This document shows positions 33,404-45,005 of a stretch of 62,223 nucleotides of DNA, piece by piece. Source of the DNA: Byssothecium circinans (taxonomy: Eukaryota; Ascomycota; Dothideomycetes; Pleosporales; Massarinaceae). The translations under genes were made by a program, and so were the position numbers. Below the pieces are notes generated by a model, which saw only the letters and a program-made list of their open reading frames with translations, was not told where the DNA came from and made no database searches. The stretch is from the NCBI GenBank assembly GCA_010015675.1, contig ML977016.1:101070-163292 (forward strand). Reading direction: 5' to 3'. Position 1 is the first letter of the stretch; the number at the start of each line of letters is the position of its first letter.

Positions 33404-34549
33404 TCACCGTCGTAATCCAACGCGCTTGTCGGGCTCATTCGGGTTGATTGGCGGGTGAAACGTGTCGATGTATTGCTGAGTCTCTGGAAGCTGAACCTTC
33501 GCAGCCTTTGCCTTCCGAATCAAGGGAAGGTATTCATAGCGAATGGTCTTGCAGGTTTGCGTCAGAGTGCACGTATCCGAGCGGCACCAGCGGTTTATGC
33601 CTCTGGCGGCCCGCCACTGCAGGAGGTTTGGACGCCATGTGAGCTGGATTGACTCCTTTTCCGATTTGATGAGCTCTTCATACACTTGATTGCGTGATTC
33701 TGGCGGCAAATCGGTGAACGTTTTCCCTTTGTACTCCTTGGGCTTCTCGTATTCTTCAACTTTCCCCCTCTCGTCGTCTTCACCAGTTGTGGCGAAGTCA
33801 TCTCGCCCTCCGGATTCGGAGGAAGTGTCATCAGCCTCTGTAGGTGTGCTGCGGTTTTGCTTGGCCAGTGCAGCAACGAGGTTTTTTCCGCTGCGTTCAA
33901 TCCTACGCCGATCGGCGATCTTTCCTTTGGATGCCGGTTTGGACACTCGGTTGCTGTTTCGAGGGATGACCGAGTCCTTGGCCTTTTTTGGTACTGTCTT
34001 GCTGGTTGATTGTGATGGAGAAGCGTGGTGCGTCGATGGTTCCGCCATCCGCTCTCCTTCTGTGGTCATGTCCACATCTTCTTTTGGCTCGCTATCATGA
34101 CCTTGCTCAATCAACTCTGTCCGCCTCCGCCTTCTAGTTGTGGCCGGTAGTCCAAGGTCCGCAAGCTCGTCCATAAGCTGCCTCTTTAGTTTAGACTCTC
34201 CGCCCCCTTCCACGGCATCTTTCGCTTTCTCGATTGTCTTCGTGCGTCTCTTTCGGTCCTCCTTCACCTTCTTGGCAGCAGATTGCTGGCTCATTTGATG
34301 AGCGGACTTCCTTCTGGAAGGGCCTTTGTTTCGACTACCTTCCGGTGGCAAGTCTAATAGGTCTCTCGCCTCTTGTCGCATTTCTGCAATGTTCAACCGA
34401 TGGTCGGTCTTGCGACGCTTTGCAGATGCTCGGCGCGTTGCATCGGTGGGGGCGCGCTTCGCATGCTTGCGCTCGAGGTCCGAGAAATCAGGCTCGTATT
34501 CGCTGGTCTCGTCTTGCGACTTTTCGGAGGTGTAACCGTATCCACTCAT
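33404..34549 (-). CDS. Lys/Arg-rich protein with 2EXR-like C-terminal domain
   Basis: Single-exon gene of 381 aa. The first 260 residues are charged and low in complexity, with basic clusters usable as nuclear localisation signals (ASAKRRKTDHR, KEDRKRRTK, TTRRRRR) alternating with acidic and Ser/Thr-rich parts. The last 100 residues resemble the 2EXR/F-box-like module common in fungi: 'FTDLPPESRNQVYEELI' and then 'LTQTCKTIRYEYLPLI', where LPxExRNxVYE and a later TC..IR.E are typical. Function of the module is unknown; protein-protein binding is suspected. The frame is undamaged although it lies between two stop-riddled relics. Its ATG shares its A with the stop codon of the hAT transposase frame upstream, so its natural promoter may have been replaced by transposon DNA. 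Confidence 0.7.
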   Translation of the reverse strand: MSGYGYTSEKSQDETSEYEPDFSDLERKHAKRAPTDATRRASAKRRKTDHRLNIAEMRQEARDLLDLPPEGSRNKGPSRRKSAHQMSQQSAAKKVKEDRKRRTKTIEKAKDAVEGGGESKLKRQLMDELADLGLPATTRRRRRTELIEQGHDSEPKEDVDMTTEGERMAEPSTHHASPSQSTSKTVPKKAKDSVIPRNSNRVSKPASKGKIADRRRIERSGKNLVAALAKQNRSTPTEADDTSSESGGRDDFATTGEDDERGKVEEYEKPKEYKGKTFTDLPPESRNQVYEELIKSEKESIQLTWRPNLLQWRAARGINRWCRSDTCTLTQTCKTIRYEYLPLIRKAKAAKVQLPETQQYIDTFHPPINPNEPDKRVGLRR

Positions 34550-36069
34550 TATTGAGGCCTGATAGGCTCTAAGAGCCGCGCGGGCTCTCCTACCTCGCGC
34601 GTTAACCGCTGAAAGTCGTTGAAAAGGTCATGCTGCTGAGGCGTTGATATTGAGTGTACGACGTCCACAAGGACTCCAATGGGGCCCTTCTCTCACCACT
34701 CGCGCAAGTATTTCTCCTCTACTCCACGCTGCGACGCGTCGTTGTTAAAGGCGTCTTTGTCAGCTCCAAATATTACTGTTTGCCCTACCAAATTAAGCGA
34801 GTGAGGACAGCAGCGGAGGCGCCGGTCCTGCGGGAAAAAGCCGTAATAATTGCCTAGCGCGTTGACAGCCATATCATTATTTGTCGCATTATCAAGCGTG
34901 AAGTACCCAATTGAGTTGCTGTCAATGCCAAAGGCCTCTAGCGTTTTAATGACAACTTCAGCAACTCTCTCACCTGTATGCGCGCCACTGAGCTGAGGGA
35001 GGGCGAGGGGCAGGTCGCAGAGCTTGCCGCGACTGTCAACGTAATGAGCGACAAGCCTATAAAACGCCCTCTTGCCGCCCTTTATAGACCAGCCGTCAAA
35101 GCTGATATGAACCTTACTAAGCGCGCAAGAGAGCTTACTTTGCACCTGAGGCTAGAGATTTGCGTACAACCTCAGCAGAAAGGCAGCGACGCTTGTATGG
35201 CTGCGGAAAGTAGCTAGCTCGGCCTCCGGGTTGGCAGCGCGCAGGAGATTTCGAAAGGATGGCGTTTCCACCTCGCGCAGTGGGTGATTGTTCTCAGCAA
35301 GCCAGCCAACTATAGCAAGTCGAAAACGCTGTTGATTGAAGTTTCCAAGGGCGTTGGACACCTCCTGCGACACACTAACGCCGCTGCTCATGAGAGCAGC
35401 GAGAGTACGCTGCCCTAACTCTAGCTAAGTTGGCTGCTTGCCTGGGCGAAGGTGCCCATGGCCAGGTCGTCGCTGCTCTACGTGGCTCCACGCCGCCGTC
35501 GTCGAGCTCGTGGTCTCTAGTATCCCTCTGGTGCCGGGCACCCTGTGTATGTAGCAGTAGCGGCAGACGAAGTATATACGCCGCATGTCCGCCCGGAGCG
35601 CGACGCGATATCCATGGGTGTAGAGCACTGATTTCTTGAACCTCTGCGTACGCAGAGGCTTCGTATACAGCGGCAGCCTCGCCCAGTTGATCCCGTCGAA
35701 GTTATCCGCAAAACGAGCGTCGAATTCGAGCCCAGGGCTGTCGGAGCCAGGTGAGGAGGCAGCTGAGGGAGTAGTGGCAGCTCGAGTTAACGCAGCTTGA
35801 GCTGTCGGCGTCGGAGTTTCTGATGGCCCACGAGAGGGCGTTGACGCGTTCGACGGCCCTGAGAGCGTCGCCTCAATTAAGGGCAGAGCCTCTGCGTCGA
35901 ACGACGCGGCGTTGAGGTTCCGGAGCTCAGTCTCGAAGCTCTGGCTGCTCTGAGTTTCTAGTAGCTCCTGGGCGCTCTGTGAGTCGAGCGCGACGACTGG
36001 AGGCACCGCTGGCCTTGCCACTGTACTCAAAGAGCTCTTTTTACCCTTATTTCGTAAGCCCGGGGCCAT
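34549..36069 (-). pseudogene. hAT transposase, truncated and interrupted by stops
   Basis: Minus-strand frame of hAT-superfamily transposase type. It has a disordered Ser/Thr/Pro N-terminus, a BED-like zinc-finger region (YFVCRYCYIHR ... GHGH), then 'SKVHISFDGWSIKGGKRAFY', 'LPQLSGAHTGERVAEVV', 'YFTLDNATNNDMAVNAL' and 'RLRCCPHSLNLVGQ', with the FDGW, LDNA and CxxH-type blocks of hAT catalytic domains. Three stops interrupt one continuous frame: TAG 35425-35427, TAG 35152-35154 and TGA 34693-34695, each explainable by a single C-to-T change from CAG or CGA. No frameshift is needed. The homology stops abruptly near 34556 (after ...LLEPIRPQ), so the rest of the catalytic domain and the C-terminal dimerisation domain are missing. 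Confidence 0.8.
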
Positions 36070-36412
36070 TGTATGAGTGTGGAGGGGAGGGCGCGAGAGA
36101 GCGTCAATAGAGAGGGCAAACGCGATAAATTTAAGGTGTACAGCTAGCTAATTACCCGATTAGGAAATCGCTTAAAACACTAAAAACGCGTAAAAATCAC
36201 TATATTTGTCGATTTTACAGCTTCAAAAAGCCGTCTTAGCGTTAAAAACAACGTTAAAAAGGATCAATATGATCAGGAAGATCAATCAGGAGAAGGGCCC
36301 TAATCCTGATTGAGGCAAAATTTGTACGGGAGAAAGATTGAATTGATTGATAGGATCAATCTGACGAAAATTGGGCCCTGATTGATCTCCTGATTGATTG
36401 ATGGCAACTCTG
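34552..36412 (-). mobile_element. Truncated hAT transposon relic
   Basis: The 5' part of a hAT element. The outer end at 36412 reads CAGAGTTGCC on the minus strand, matching the CARRG start usual for hAT inverted repeats, and is followed inward by a repeat-rich subterminal zone and the transposase. No matching second end or 8-base target duplication was found before the gene at 34549, so the element is broken there. Confidence 0.65.
36247..36412. repeat. hAT subterminal repeat zone
   Basis: Iterated GATTGAT/ATCAATC words and two GGGCCCT/AGGGCCC boxes in both orientations. Clustered short motifs of this kind are typical transposase-binding regions next to hAT termini. Confidence 0.6.
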
Positions 36413-37905
36413 AGACACCGTGTCAAGTTAAGGGATAATCCCGGAGTCTTTGACTCCAAAGTTCCGTGGTGAGATATTGCGGAGAGCAAGGTGCTCAATA
36501 AGGGATAGGGATAGCCGAAGGATTAAAAGGGGAAGCCATGATGAAGAATGAAGAAGGAAGATGGGTGAGAAGTAATCACCGCCGCTGTTCTATTTAATTT
36601 ATGCTTACTTTATAGGCTCGAATTTATACAGTGCGACCTTAACCGAGCGAGCATGTGAAAAGCCTAAGCCTACCCTACCATGGTAGAGAATTCAACCCGC
36701 GTGAAGCAGATATTAGTAATAACCGCTACAAACTTGGCCCTCATGGCCCTCCATCCAACTCGCGATGGCCGCAACTCCAGCAAGGTGCTCAGATTAGAAA
36801 TTCAAGAAAATATGGGCCGTCATGATGTTTGCAGCCTAGTCCCTTTAGATCGCATTCGCGCGTCATCGATAACGGATCACAAACGGTCGCTAAGATTCTC
36901 GCGCAGTCCTCATCTAGTGCTTACCACTCTATTTCTACTCTTCAACAATACCAAGATGCCACAGTTGTTCCATTCTCGCAAGTCTCACCACCGTTCTCGC
37001 CGGTGTCTTCGCCATCCTTACCCAAACCTCTGGCCGACAACCACTTCTCATCTACCAGCCGCGCCACACAGAACCCGGAGATTACAGCTCCGCTTAGCAT
37101 GCATTCGACGTCAAACACGTCCGCTCTTAAGAAGGAGATTGCAGTGACGAGGATAACGCTTATTAGGGATGAGGAAGGGGAAGCGGGAAGATTCCGCATG
37201 GAAGGGGAGAATGGATCCGACAGTGTGACATAGATCATTCGCGTGCTGTATGTAGTCTTCAGAGTCACTTTCTAGTAGACTTCAATGCACCGCGAGAGCC
37301 GAGGTCGCGCAGCTCGCACCATGGTATGTGGAAGCTCTAGCTGTTTAGCGAGCCTCAATCCCATTTCTCGATGAAGTGGGTAATCAATCGGGGGCAGGGC
37401 AGTGTATCGGATTGTTGGCCAGTCTGGCCACCATGTCGTAGAGAGGGTAATATCAACATATCACCGATAAGTTAAGCCTTCACTGAATCGATAAATGTCC
37501 TGGCTCCAAACTGTTTTTTAAACTTTATACATGATACACGAGATGAATGTTTTCATTAATACTCGGCAGGTGCAGAGAGAGATAAATACATAGACACAGT
37601 GCCAGTCCTTGACTCGATGCGGACTGACAACAGTGCCTCGTCGATCCTCGGGCCCCAAGTCCGACAACAACAACACAAATATAAATTAAACCCTCCTTAT
37701 ACGTACGTGAGAACAAACATCCCCAGTCACCGTCTTCATTACCACTACGCCAGATAAGGTGAGCTAGCCTCGGAGTCACCGCACTTCAGACTCGGAGAAA
37801 AACCCACAGTAACAACAACTACAATAACAGATATTCCCCCCGCCGTTCAGAAACATCTAAAATTACCTCATAGTCTCGCGAGATGCTTGCCACAATCAGA
37901 GTAAA
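36413..37905. other. Intergenic, only doubtful frames
   Basis: About 1.5 kb. Overlapping frames at 36680-37268 on both strands have no domain, and the one at 36829-37233 starts with TTG. Nothing here can be supported as a gene. Confidence 0.4.
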
Positions 37906-40127
37906 CTACGCTACTACCTCCCAGTGTGCACCCCTGTGCATCCTCGCCTTGACATTATACTTGCCCTCCTCAACCATATGCCTCACCGTCCAATGCATCT
38001 TAGGCTCCGACTCGCGCACCGCGCGATGTCGTCCCATATTAAAGCCCAGCTTCTTCACCCACTCGGTACCGCTGCTACTGGCCAGCATCCAAAGCTTCAC
38101 CGGCCAAAATTCGAGGAGCCACCATGTCTTGGCCAAAGTGAGTTGGTCGTTAACGGGCGCCATGGCGTCGAAGTACGATTCAGTGGCTTCGGAGATGAGG
38201 GAGAGATGGGGCGGAATGGGATGGTCCTTACAGCCGGCATCTTCCTTTGCTTCAGATGCCCCGTCGTCGCGGATGGAGAAGAGCGCGCGGCGCCAGTGAA
38301 GTGGGGGCATGCGGCTTCGAGCGTACTTGTCCATGAGCGTCGGAGGTGGGCCGCATATAGGTTGCGTCGGGGGTTGGTATACGGGGTACAAGGTGTGCAC
38401 GTCGAGACCTTGCTCGATGAGGCTGGCAGTGTCGAAGAGTATACCTGAGGATGATGTTAAACACTGCTCCAGCAACAGTGCAAGAAGAGAAAGGATGGAA
38501 GGCGGTGGGTGTCGGCTTACCGGTATCGCATTCAAAGCATTGGCGGAACATCCAGCGGAGCGGGATCCGAGAGAGTTGATGACGGACACCATTCGCGACT
38601 GCTCCTCCACCGATATCAGCTATATGACTGAGTCAGCACCGCATGATTTCAAAATATACCAATCCCACGAGGAATGAATTGAGACGGGCGAACTCATACC
38701 ATGCGCGCCGCGAAACCACACCTCCAGTGCGTTTGTTTTCACAGCTGGGCCCTTGCTGTTCTCATACGCTTCGAAAAAAGCCTCGAGTTTTGCCTGCTCC
38801 TCATCATCGGCGGTATCGGGAAGTCGTAATTTCTTCAAGATGTTTTTTCCGTTGGTCTCGGCGGCAAAGGAATGATCGTCGCCTTCACCGTTCAATAGAT
38901 GGTGCGCACAAGCATCGTGAGAGGGGTCCGGGGTGCCCATTCCATTGGCCATATGGTTGCTGGTTCCGTTGGCTGTTTTTCCATCGTCCACCGGTTTCTT
39001 CCCTCGCGCTGAACCTCCAGGCAATCCAGTCTTGCGGGCGGTCACGTCAACCTTATCGCGCTTCTTGACATCCGGGTCCTGCTGTCCCCAGCGAGAAACA
39101 TCGAACTTGGACCTATGCTCGTCCAAGGCCATCGCATGACGAAAGTAGTGAATGGAATTCGTCGGACTGTGACTGAACGGCAGTGTCCTAGGAATGAAGC
39201 CGACGCTCGCAACACAGTCCCAAACACCGATGAAGTATACTTCGACGTCAGTGCAGAACGTGTTTTTGAATTGCGCGCTCATCTTCCAGCCAGCCGGCGA
39301 GTCATCTTTGTAGAACGCGTAGGCGAAGTGGATCTGCGCGACGTTACCGGCAGGGAGGAGGCCGACTTTGTGAAGCATGCCTGCGAGGCACCGAACTGTA
39401 TATGCGCCGCGGGAGAAGCCTAGGAGGCAGATTTTGTCTCCTTCGCGGTAATGTTGCATCAGGAACCGGTATGAGTCTTTGATATGGTTTCCCAGTCCGC
39501 TGCCCACTGCGCAAAGATTAGCTGGCTGCTTCAAAAGTTGGACCACATGAAAACCGCGGACTTCCGTTGCTCGCCCCATGACTCCAACAAATACCAAAGA
39601 AATTTCCATCAGAATTCACGGATGGATATACTTCTCCAAAGTATGCTTACCTGCCTTATCCAACGCCGCTCCAATTCCATTCTGGATTCCGCCTTCGTCA
39701 TAGGTACCAATGCCCGATTGATAGTAGGTGACTTGCCTAACAGTCGCGTCATCAGCTCCGGGACGAAAGGCGAGCGCTTGGTGGAAGAGATGTGCGAGGA
39801 AACCTTACTGATCGGGTGCGTGCTTCTTCAAACACGAAACGAAGTGCACGACATTACTATTGTCACTGTCAAAGCGGTCGCCAGTGCCGTCAAGGCAGAT
39901 AACTAGAGTTCTCTGGTGGCCATTTGCAGCACTGGTATAATGAGTTCCCGTACTGACACTGGGTAAGAGTGTTGGATAGTGAGATACCTAGAGTCCTTGA
40001 GTGCCCGGATGGAACTTGGGAGTGGTGTGTTGTGATCCACTGCGGATAATGTTTGCGAGGTTGTTGTGCTGGCGGTGTAGGCTGACGAATGAATAGGATA
40101 GGAACCGCTTCGCTTTAAGTTGCTCAT
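37906..40127 (-). CDS. DUF2235 alpha/beta-hydrolase-like protein
   Basis: Six exons on the minus strand (40127-39988, 39931-39809, 39736-39651, 39506-38700, 38619-38521, 38444-37906) give 597 aa. The DUF2235 domain is clear: 'LVICLDGTGDRFDSDNSNV' at its start, 'YYQSGIGTYDEGG', the nucleophile elbow GFSRGAYTVR near residue 145, 'YFIGVWDCVASVGF', 'RHAMALDEHRSKF' and 'WFRGAHADIGGG' formed across an intron. Bacterial relatives include Tle-type phospholipase effectors; fungal members are intracellular proteins of unknown substrate. An inserted low-complexity stretch of about 110 residues (Lys/Asp/Gly/Asn-rich) separates the 'DEHRSKF' and 'WFRGAH' blocks. The C-terminal part is a family-typical extension rich in Trp and aromatic residues. 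All introns are GT-AG and in phase, and the longest is 144 bases. It is divergent to the Ppo gene across 1.6 kb. Confidence 0.85.
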
Positions 40128-41707
40128 GGTGCCTAGAATCGATCGCGCTACGGTGTTGTTTGGTTTCCGTCAGGTGGGCTTGAAACAGGCTCTTCTCTAG
40201 TATTCTTCTGAGAAGTACAATGGAGGGAGACTCAGACGGAATGGAAACGCGCCGAAAACCTAGGAATGTCCAGGAAACAGCTAACCCTCATGTTAATAGT
40301 GGCTGCAATTGACCAGGCACGTGCCAGGGAAAGAGTGGATGTGATTCTACAGCTACAGCCGAGTCCGAGTGGCAGTTGCACACGGTCGGACCATCTGCAC
40401 GGCCCTTCATCCCATCTACCCTCAGCGATTCGGTTGCTCAGTCTACCCCTCTCCAGTCCGTACACCGAACATATGGTGTTCCAATCAAACCGCTGTGCAT
40501 CGTCATTTTCAGTCATCGCGAACTATGGGCGGCAGAGAATGTAATTGGTGTGTTGCACAGGATCCTCATTGGAGTTCATCAACTTCAGAATGGCAGTTCA
40601 CGGTAATTCTCCTTTCAGCAGTTCCGTGGTACATGACTTGCCTCATTTCAGGAGGTTGTCGGTTATCGCAGAAGCCTTCAATAATATGGACCGATTCATG
40701 GGCTCTTGGACGGCATGACGATCTGCATGCTCTTCCCAGCCCATTGATCTACAACCGAAGGTCGAAGCGTAGAGAATGGCCTTCCACGGTCCCGATTGGA
40801 TTGAGCATCATCCAAAAAAAGGTCAATAGATCACAGAGAAAGTGGTACATGAGCGGGGTATCCTGCTGGCGGGACCAGACGAAGAAGGATCGTCGCGAAG
40901 GCTTGCATTTCGCCAGCTGAAGTGTGCTGAATTGTGTTAAGGTCGCCCAGAACGCTGCATCGATGGTTCAGAGAGCCGCCGAGATTCCGTAAAAGGGACG
41001 GCGATGCTCAGCTTCGTCCTGCAGGGATACGCGAGAGGCGAGTTGATTTGGGCGAAGTGGATGCAGTTGATTGTCTAGCTAGCCTGCGCTGTTAGGCCTA
41101 ATGCAGGCAGTGATGTGTGTGTACAATGTAGACGAAGAGCAGATGAAAGCGATGCAGTCGGGAAGGCCAGAGACGATCAACGGGAGGGAACGAGGGCGCT
41201 ATGGGAAGATCGATCCTCTGACCTATCAGATGCATCAGATTAGAAAGGGCGAGATCCGGCCGGGCGTCTCCGCCGGCCCGAGCCCATCCCCGTCCCATCC
41301 CGCTGCATCTCCACCCATCACAACATCTGCATTCTGGACATTCCTCGCCGTCCACCATTCGCCGTGGCGTCCTTCAGCTGATGAAATGCCGCCGTGTCTC
41401 GAAGCCACACGAGTCCATATCCGGTTGCACGACATGCTCATCCAACCACGGCTCTCTCGTCCCGCTGAGCGGTTGATTGCGTCGTCAATCTCATCGTCAT
41501 GCCCCCGTTCCAGCTGCACATGTGCACCTTCAAGAGCTCGGCATGAGGAACTGCAGCAACCAATGGCCTCTCCGCACCCTCCTCATGCTGCACCCTGCTC
41601 TTCGTGGGCAGTGGAGGCCTCTGGTCCGCCTTAAAGCCGCGTAGGTACGTTTGCTGGCTCGTGAGTTGGTATTGATCCTGTTCAAACTCCCTCACCAGCT
41701 TCTCAAT
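40128..41707. other. Divergent promoter/leader region
   Basis: About 1.6 kb between the DUF2235 gene (minus) and the Ppo gene (plus). A 177-codon ATG frame at 41101-41634 (+) has no domain and lies where a long 5' leader of the Ppo gene would be, so it may be an upstream ORF or chance. Confidence 0.45.
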
Positions 41708-44700
41708 ATGGCCAGTCAGTTGGCATCCCTGCTGGGCAGCATCAAGAAGAATCCCACCGCCGCATCAGATGGCAGGCCTGCAGAAGCTTCCGGCGGCGGC
41801 GCCCCGAGCGAGAATACAAGTATCCTCAGTGATCTTGCCAGCCTCGGCATCAAGAATGGCGCGACCATTCTTGAAGCCATCCCCCAATTGGCGAGCGGGG
41901 ATCCCATCGACGACAAAGACTTACTCCTCGAACATGGGGTTGCCATGCTCCAGCAACTTCCTCTGAACAGCAGCCTCGCCGCAAAGGCTGCGGATGGATT
42001 CATCAATTTGCTTTGGCATGACTTGCCCCACCCCCCACCCGCCCTCGCTGGTCCGTCGTCTCGATACCGTCGCCATGACGGCGGCAACAACAGCCATTGG
42101 GATTCTGAGATGGGAAAGGCTGGAGGACCCTACTCCCGCAGTGTGCCACCGCTAAAGCCCAAGGGCCCCAACCTCCCCAATGTCGAGGACGTGTATGAAG
42201 CGCTGCTCCGGCGCAAAGGACCATTCCGAAAGCATCCGTCCGGCCTGAACCGGCTCTTCTTCTCCTTTGCAACCGTCGTGATTCACGAATGCTTTCAAAC
42301 CAACCGCAAAGAACCCTGGCTCAACGAGACATCGAGTTATGTCGACCTCAGCACGCTGTACGGTAACACCGCAAAAGAACAGGCGCGGGTGCGCACCTAC
42401 AACAATGGACTGATCTATCCCGATTCAATTGCTTCAGAGCGCATCATGATGATGCCGCCCGGAGTGGTTGCCGTCCTGCTCATGTTCTCAAGGAACCACA
42501 ACGTCGTTGCGGAAGGATTGCTTTCCGTGAATGAGGCCGGCAAGTACAAACCGTGGGATGAGCTGGATGAAGACGGGAAGAAGTGGTGAGTCCAGCCCGA
42601 GAGACCATGTACTCAGCTCACAGCTTTTGTAGGCAAGACGAAGACATCTTCCAGATCACTCGCAACATCAATGTTGGTTTCTTTGCATCAGTGGTCTTGC
42701 GAGACTACGTCGCGGCAATTCTGAATACCCCACGGGCCAAGTCTACCTGGTCGCTCGATCTTGGAAAAGAGATTAAGAAGGGCGGTCAACGTGTCGAGCG
42801 CGGGACCGGCAATGTCGTTTCGGTGGAGTTCGCCGTTCTCTACCACTGGCACGCAGCGCTCAGTGCTGCTGACGACAAGTGGATGGAAGACATTATTCGA
42901 CGTGTTCACCCGGACCTAAAATCGGTTGACGATATCACCGTTGAAATGTTTCATGAAGTGGTGAAGGACTATGGTCACAAGCTGGCAGCAACCGAGCCAC
43001 GTTCTTGGACTTTTGGCGGCCTCAAACGAGGACCAGACGGTCGGTTTAAAGACAGTGAGCTCGCAGATATGATCAAGGACTGCATTGAGGAGCCTGCCCA
43101 CGAATTTGGTGCACACGGCACTCCCGCAAGCCTCAGAATCGTCGACATCATGGGTCAATTGCAGGCCCGTAATGTCTTCAATGTGTGCACACTGAACGAG
43201 TTCCGTCGGTATTTGAACCTGAAGGCTTACGAGAAGTTCGAGGACTGGAACCCGGATAAGGAAGTTGCAAGAGCGGCAGAGCTTCTCTATGGAAACATTG
43301 AGAACTTGGAATTGTATCCTGGTTTGATGGCCGAGTGTACGAAACCTGCCATGCCTGGTAGCGGTGTCTGTCCTGGTCAAACCACCGGGCGTGGTATACT
43401 CGATGATGCAGTCGCGCTGGTCCGAGGAGATCGCTTCTTGAGCTACGACTTCAACAGCACCACGCTCACACACTGGGGAGCGGCTCAGCTCCAAGACAAC
43501 GCGCCTTCTGGATCGTATGGAGGTGTTTTGCCGAAGCTTTTGTTTGGTGGTTTACCCACTGCTTTCCAGGGCACATCGCCGTACGTGCTACTACCGTTTT
43601 ACACCCCCGAAGCAGTTAAGGGCATCCTCAAGGACAATGAAGTGCTCCACAAATATGACCTCACTCGATTGCCCAGCAATCGCGAGCTCATCAGCATCCA
43701 AACCCACGAGGCCTGCAAAAAGGTGTGGGAAGATCGCGATACCTTTCGGGTCATGTACCAAGCAGCCATTCGGAACTGCACAGACGGTCATGATTTCATG
43801 ATCGGCTGGGACGACGCGAAACGGCACAACGACAGGTCAAAGTTGCTTTACAAGGCCTTTTTCGAGGACGGTTTCGAGAAGAATATGGTAAGTTGTCAAG
43901 TGCAGCAAGTGATACATAACGATTTACTAATTCTACCTACCAGTCCGCCTTCTTCACCACAAACGTGAAGAAGCTGATCCAGAAGCATTCCCTGTCCTTT
44001 TCCAAGGGTAGGAAGTCTATTGATATTGTCCGCGATGTGACCAACATCACACCGATTCTTTGGCTTGCGGAGCGCTTTGCTCTCCCTCTGAAGACTCCCG
44101 AGCAACCCCGCGGCGTCTTGTCGATCTACGAAGCGTTTACCGCCTATCTGGTTCTCTTCATGTACCAAAGCTTCAACATCCTCCCAAACAATGAGTGGAA
44201 ACTCCGCGAAGGTGCCGTGAAGGCCGGAGAAGGGCTCCGCAAGATTTTCGGAGCACACCTCAAGTCCCAACAAGGACTCAAGGAGCACATTGTCGACTAC
44301 ATGGCCAAAGGCAGCGCCTTTGAAGTCGGCCCGGTCGCGGACCGCCTCTACCACGCTTTGAGCGACACCAAACTGCCGATCGGTGACCTCATCGGCGACT
44401 GCATTGGCATGGGAGCTCCTGTCGCGGGTAATCTGACGCAGCAAGCTTCGCTTCTTATTGATCTTTACCTCAGCGAGGGATATGAACAATACAAGGAACG
44501 CATCATTGAGCTTGCACAGATGGATGAAGCCTCGTCTGAGCGCGAGCTGCAAGGATTCGTCTTCGAAGGCATGCGTCACGCCGGTGTTGTCCCCGGTCTC
44601 CCCCGCGTCGCCGCCAAAGACATCACCGTCGATGACGGCGCGCGAGGCCCAGTGCATATTCCTGCTGGCACTACTATTCTCATTGCAACATCCAAAGCCG

Positions 44701-45005
44701 CCATGGACCCGACTGCGTTCCCAGAGCCCGAAAAACTGAATCCTCATCGTCCATTCAAGGACTATATCCTCTTGGGCCATGGTTTGCACTACTGCTTCGG
44801 CTCGCGGCTGGTCGGATGCTCACTCGCTGCTACACTGAGGGAGGTGTTCAAGTTGAAGAATATTCGGAGGGCGCCTGGACGACAGGGAAGGTTTTCGATT
44901 ACTGAGCATGAAATTGCGGGCGGTGTGAAGATGCGGCATTATCTGGATGGGAGCTCAAAGGAGAGTCCGATCCCAACTAGCTTGGTGCTGCATTACGACG
45001 CCTAG
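41708..45005 (+). CDS. ppo: Ppo-type fatty-acid dioxygenase/P450 fusion
   Basis: Three exons (41708-42585, 42633-43887, 43944-45005) encode 1064 aa, the usual length of Ppo/linoleate diol synthases (oxylipin or psi-factor producers). The N-terminal half is an animal-type haem peroxidase domain: distal His H193 in VVIHECFQT, TSSYVDLSTLYG, proximal H264 in FSRNHNVV, and catalytic Tyr Y363 in LYHWH. The C-terminal half is a P450 domain with ExxR at E919-R922 (EGMR) and the haem-thiolate Cys C995 in HGLHYCFGSRL. Both centres look intact, so dioxygenation of linoleate to a hydroperoxide followed by isomerisation to a diol is plausible. PpoC-like enzymes, by contrast, lack the P450 Cys. Which carbon is attacked (8R or 10R) cannot be told. 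The products act in balancing sexual and asexual sporulation in relatives. The ATG at 41708 is used because the longer frame starts with TTG. Confidence 0.93.

Noticed and set aside
36680..37268. Overlapping frames on both strands
   Set aside because: Alternative starts, no domain, and mutually exclusive readings of the same DNA.
41101..41634. 177-codon ATG frame before the Ppo gene
   Set aside because: Low-complexity composition and position in the probable 5' leader; it may be an upstream ORF but cannot be supported as a gene.
43896..44789. 297-codon minus-strand frame inside the Ppo gene
   Set aside because: It is antisense to the P450 domain, whose motifs fix the plus strand as coding.
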